Source of the DNA: Seriola aureovittata
Taxonomy: Eukaryota > Chordata > Actinopteri > Carangiformes > Carangidae
Direction of reading: 5' to 3'
Assembly: GCF_021018895.1 (NCBI RefSeq)
Contig: NC_079366.1
Span: 21,251,896 to 21,315,895, forward strand
DNA: 64,000 nt
Below, one piece after another: positions 24,186 through 64,000 of this stretch. Under the pieces are notes generated by a model. That model saw nothing but the letters and a program-made list of their open reading frames with translations. It was not told the DNA's origin and searched no databases. Every line of letters starts with the position of its first letter. The first letter of the stretch is position 1. The translations under genes and the position numbers were made by a program.

Positions 24186-25361
24186 GTGACATTTTCATGG
24201 GATTTTTCGAAAGAAATTCAACTCATACTTTGATATATCCACCATTTTTATATTTACTCCTGCTACCAACCTGACTGCCAGCATACAGAAGACGGAAGCC
24301 AGGGTTAGCTTGTCAGTTTAGTTGAATTAGTTGACATTCTTAAGTGATGTTAAATATCACTGTGATATTCTCACATGACATGAGCCTGTTGGATTTCAAC
24401 ACTGTAGCCCAGAGAAAATTGTCCACTTGGACAGAAGATGTGCAGCAGCACTAAATAAATCAATGCATAAATTAATGACAGGGAAAAAACGTTAATCGGC
24501 AATTGGATAGTTACCAATCCTTCTCTATACTCTGTGATGTCTTTTTCTTACGTCACTAGGCCTACATTTATCTGATAGTTTTACCCCCTCAAATAAACCT
24601 AACCTACCTAACAGCTTCCAAGCCAAGTACAGTAGCACTTATCTATTTTTCTACTGCTTGAGCAGAACTGCTTGAGATCCCAAACAATGTAATTATATAT
24701 TATATAAAAAAGAAAAAATATATATAAATAAAGACTTTGTGCCCTAAGCAAGAAAATCATTGATGGATCAATCAATGATGAACACACACAAGAGGAACCA
24801 CGCACAGCCCAGAAATTCAGTAAAAATATGATTTCATTCATGATATATACAAAATACAAATACAATTTATGTACTAAAATGTACACACTCAAAATTCATT
24901 AAGCCTCGCCAGTGTTTACATTCAGTAAAAACGAAATTCACACTGATAATCATCCATTTTGGAGAAAGAAAGGAAAAAAATACTCGCTCTCAGAAATGTA
25001 AACATACACAGTGATCCATATTTACAAGAGAACAAAACAAGCTCTGGAGCAGACGAGAAAGGAAACACAGACCGCTGGGAAAACTGGGGTGTTCAGCTAC
25101 CATCTCTGTCCTCCAGTCGTCTCACACATGGCCTCACCAATTCTGATACGTGAGAGCGCAAACATGCCAGTGATTTCAAGACGAAAAATAGCTTATTTGA
25201 CATGAAGTAAATGGGGAAAAAAGCACGTCAATGCATAAAATACACAGTCAAATGTTTAGGTAAGTACCAGTGATCACAAAAAATAAGCTGTTGTGTTGAA
25301 TATAATGAACATTTGAGCCATTTTGGTTCATAGTGTGTACTCTGAGTCTCTGTCTTTGGGT

Positions 25362-25367
25362 TTTATT
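25362..25367 (-). terminator. Probable fam13a poly(A) signal
   Basis: TTTATT on the + strand (AATAAA on the - strand), about 660 bases after the fam13a stop. I noticed no other AATAAA on this strand between 24600 and the stop. Confidence 0.5.
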
Positions 25368-26022
25368 AAAATTAGAAACCACTTGTTTTAGTGAGCAAAT
25401 ACTCGATTTAACTTCTAGAGAAGCAACATAAGATTATGTCAGACATTATATGCTGGTCAGAACTGAAACAGAGAAAGCTATTGGTTTAGTAAATACTGTT
25501 CAGCTGATTGAAGTTATACAAATAGTAACATCTCCCTTACAAAAATACACAGAAATCTTGATCGCAAAATCCTTCTTTAAAAATAGCAGTAATTCCATAT
25601 CTATTATTTTACTTACAAGGTTTTTTTTTTTTAAGACTTCTACAATAAAGCGTGAGAAAAATAACTTTTCTGTTCTGATAAAAATGTTCAAAAGAATAGA
25701 AATAAATTATTAACAATACAAGTGTGATTCAGGTTATTTGTGTGTCCTGCTTAAGTCTGGAGAAACGTCCTCTTGTGAAGGTGAGGTTTGGTTGGAGATG
25801 AACTCCTCAGGTGAAGCAGGTGACTTTGTGTGGCTTTGAATCAGTCGTGGGTTGGTGGCTCTCTGTGGACGTCAGAGATCAACAGAGTAGACTAACAGGC
25901 TGTTCCCCGAGTCAGAAACATGAGCAGCACAGATGGCAACGAGAAGGGAAATCGGGGTGAGGTGTGTTTGACTGTATCTCCAGAAACTAAGCAACAGTCC
26001 TTTTAGAGTCTTTTTTTTTTCC
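25368..26022 (-). other. fam13a: fam13a 3' UTR
   Basis: Non-coding sequence from the stop TGA (26023-26025) to the poly(A) signal. It is AT-rich with an A/T run at 25620-25633, and a 10-base run lies next to the stop (26011-26020). Confidence 0.55.
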
Positions 26023-63369
<37,347 letters not shown>

Positions 63370-64000
63370 CTAGGATCAGAAAGACAACAAAGAAGATGGT
63401 TATTTTTTTGTATTTGTAATCCATGTCTTACATATAGTAGAGTAACAGGAACAACAAATCACATTTAACTGAGGCTAGGAAGCTTTATTCTCCAGTTATT
63501 ATTGTTGTAACTGCAGCCATATATGCAGTAGCTATAAAATATCTTTTTACAATCAAGGAGTGATTTTAGAAGGACTCCTGGGTATGTGTGTTCTACTTTT
63601 TATTTTCTTCTGAGAGCTCTAACAACAGGGACCAGAATAGATTTAAACAGGTTGACAAGTTGCATCCTCAAACACATACACTCAGATAAACACTTTCATG
63701 TACACCCTCTGCTTGTCAGGGTTTTATGGCTGGAGGTAAAGGCAACACCAGTGATCACATGTGTTGCGTTCAAAGGCATTAAGAGGAAGGTCAGGAGGCG
63801 AGGGGCCTCCACAGACTGTGTGTGCATGCACATACGTGTAAGTGTTTTTGTGTATGTGTGCATGTTTGTGTGTAAGAGGATCTTATCTGACTGAGGGGTT
63901 TCCCATGGGTCAGCGGGATCTCATGTGGCAGTGCCCTTACAGGCATTCACAACACCGCACCGATATTTGTGACTGGAAATGTTATTACAAAATAATTACA
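63370..64000 (-). other. fam13a intron running off the window
   Basis: No further exon with similarity to RhoGAP or linker is seen. The open frame 63586-63894 on + is not supported. Confidence 0.55.

Larger units (their letters stand above)
20216..25361. other. Gap between the converging herc3 and fam13a 3' ends
   Basis: Non-coding and AT-rich. It contains a possible distal herc3 UTR, T-rich runs near 22860-22975, an ATATATGTACATATG-rich stretch at 23335-23660 and the tandem array at 23665-24185. No open frame in it looks coding, and there is no third gene. Confidence 0.7.

Overview
The window is vertebrate genomic DNA, most likely from a percomorph (spiny-rayed) teleost fish. The grounds are AT-rich sequence, short GT-AG exons in long introns, abundant CA/GA microsatellites, and several dispersed repeat types that I recognise as common in teleosts. 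It holds two converging protein-coding genes, both cut by the window edges. The residues I quote were read from the spliced frame. Family assignments rest on my memory of the human proteins, not on a database search.

Left part (1 to about 20.2 kb, + strand): the last 22 coding exons of herc3, a HECT-type E3 ubiquitin ligase with RCC1 repeats. About 920 codons are present and roughly the first 130 are off the left edge. All exon phases join without a break, and the catalytic HECT cysteine is present. Middle part (about 20.2 to 25.4 kb): the herc3 3' UTR, the gap between the two converging 3' ends, and a roughly 520-bp tandem array. Right part (about 25.4 kb to the end, - strand): the last 20 coding exons of fam13a found here (839 codons, all phases consistent). 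The N-terminal RhoGAP domain expected for the long form lies beyond the right edge. The tail-to-tail HERC3/FAM13A arrangement matches the human 4q22 order and supports both names.

The two genes are not known to act in one pathway. Herc3 is a ubiquitin ligase, while Fam13a is a scaffold or adaptor protein. The introns hold interspersed elements (tRNA-derived SINE fragments, MITE-like and hAT-like repeats), microsatellites and a few regulatory-looking clusters. The most interesting are: a perfect oestrogen-response-element palindrome joined to AGGTCA direct repeats inside an intronic repeat of herc3; a candidate internal promoter of fam13a with two NF-Y-type CCAAT boxes and a G-quadruplex run; a fam13a exon whose acceptor also reads as a donor and whose pyrimidine tract is a (CT)n microsatellite; and two cassette-like fam13a exons that look alike. 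I found no bacterial-type system, CRISPR array, tRNA or rRNA gene, and no wholly new gene system.
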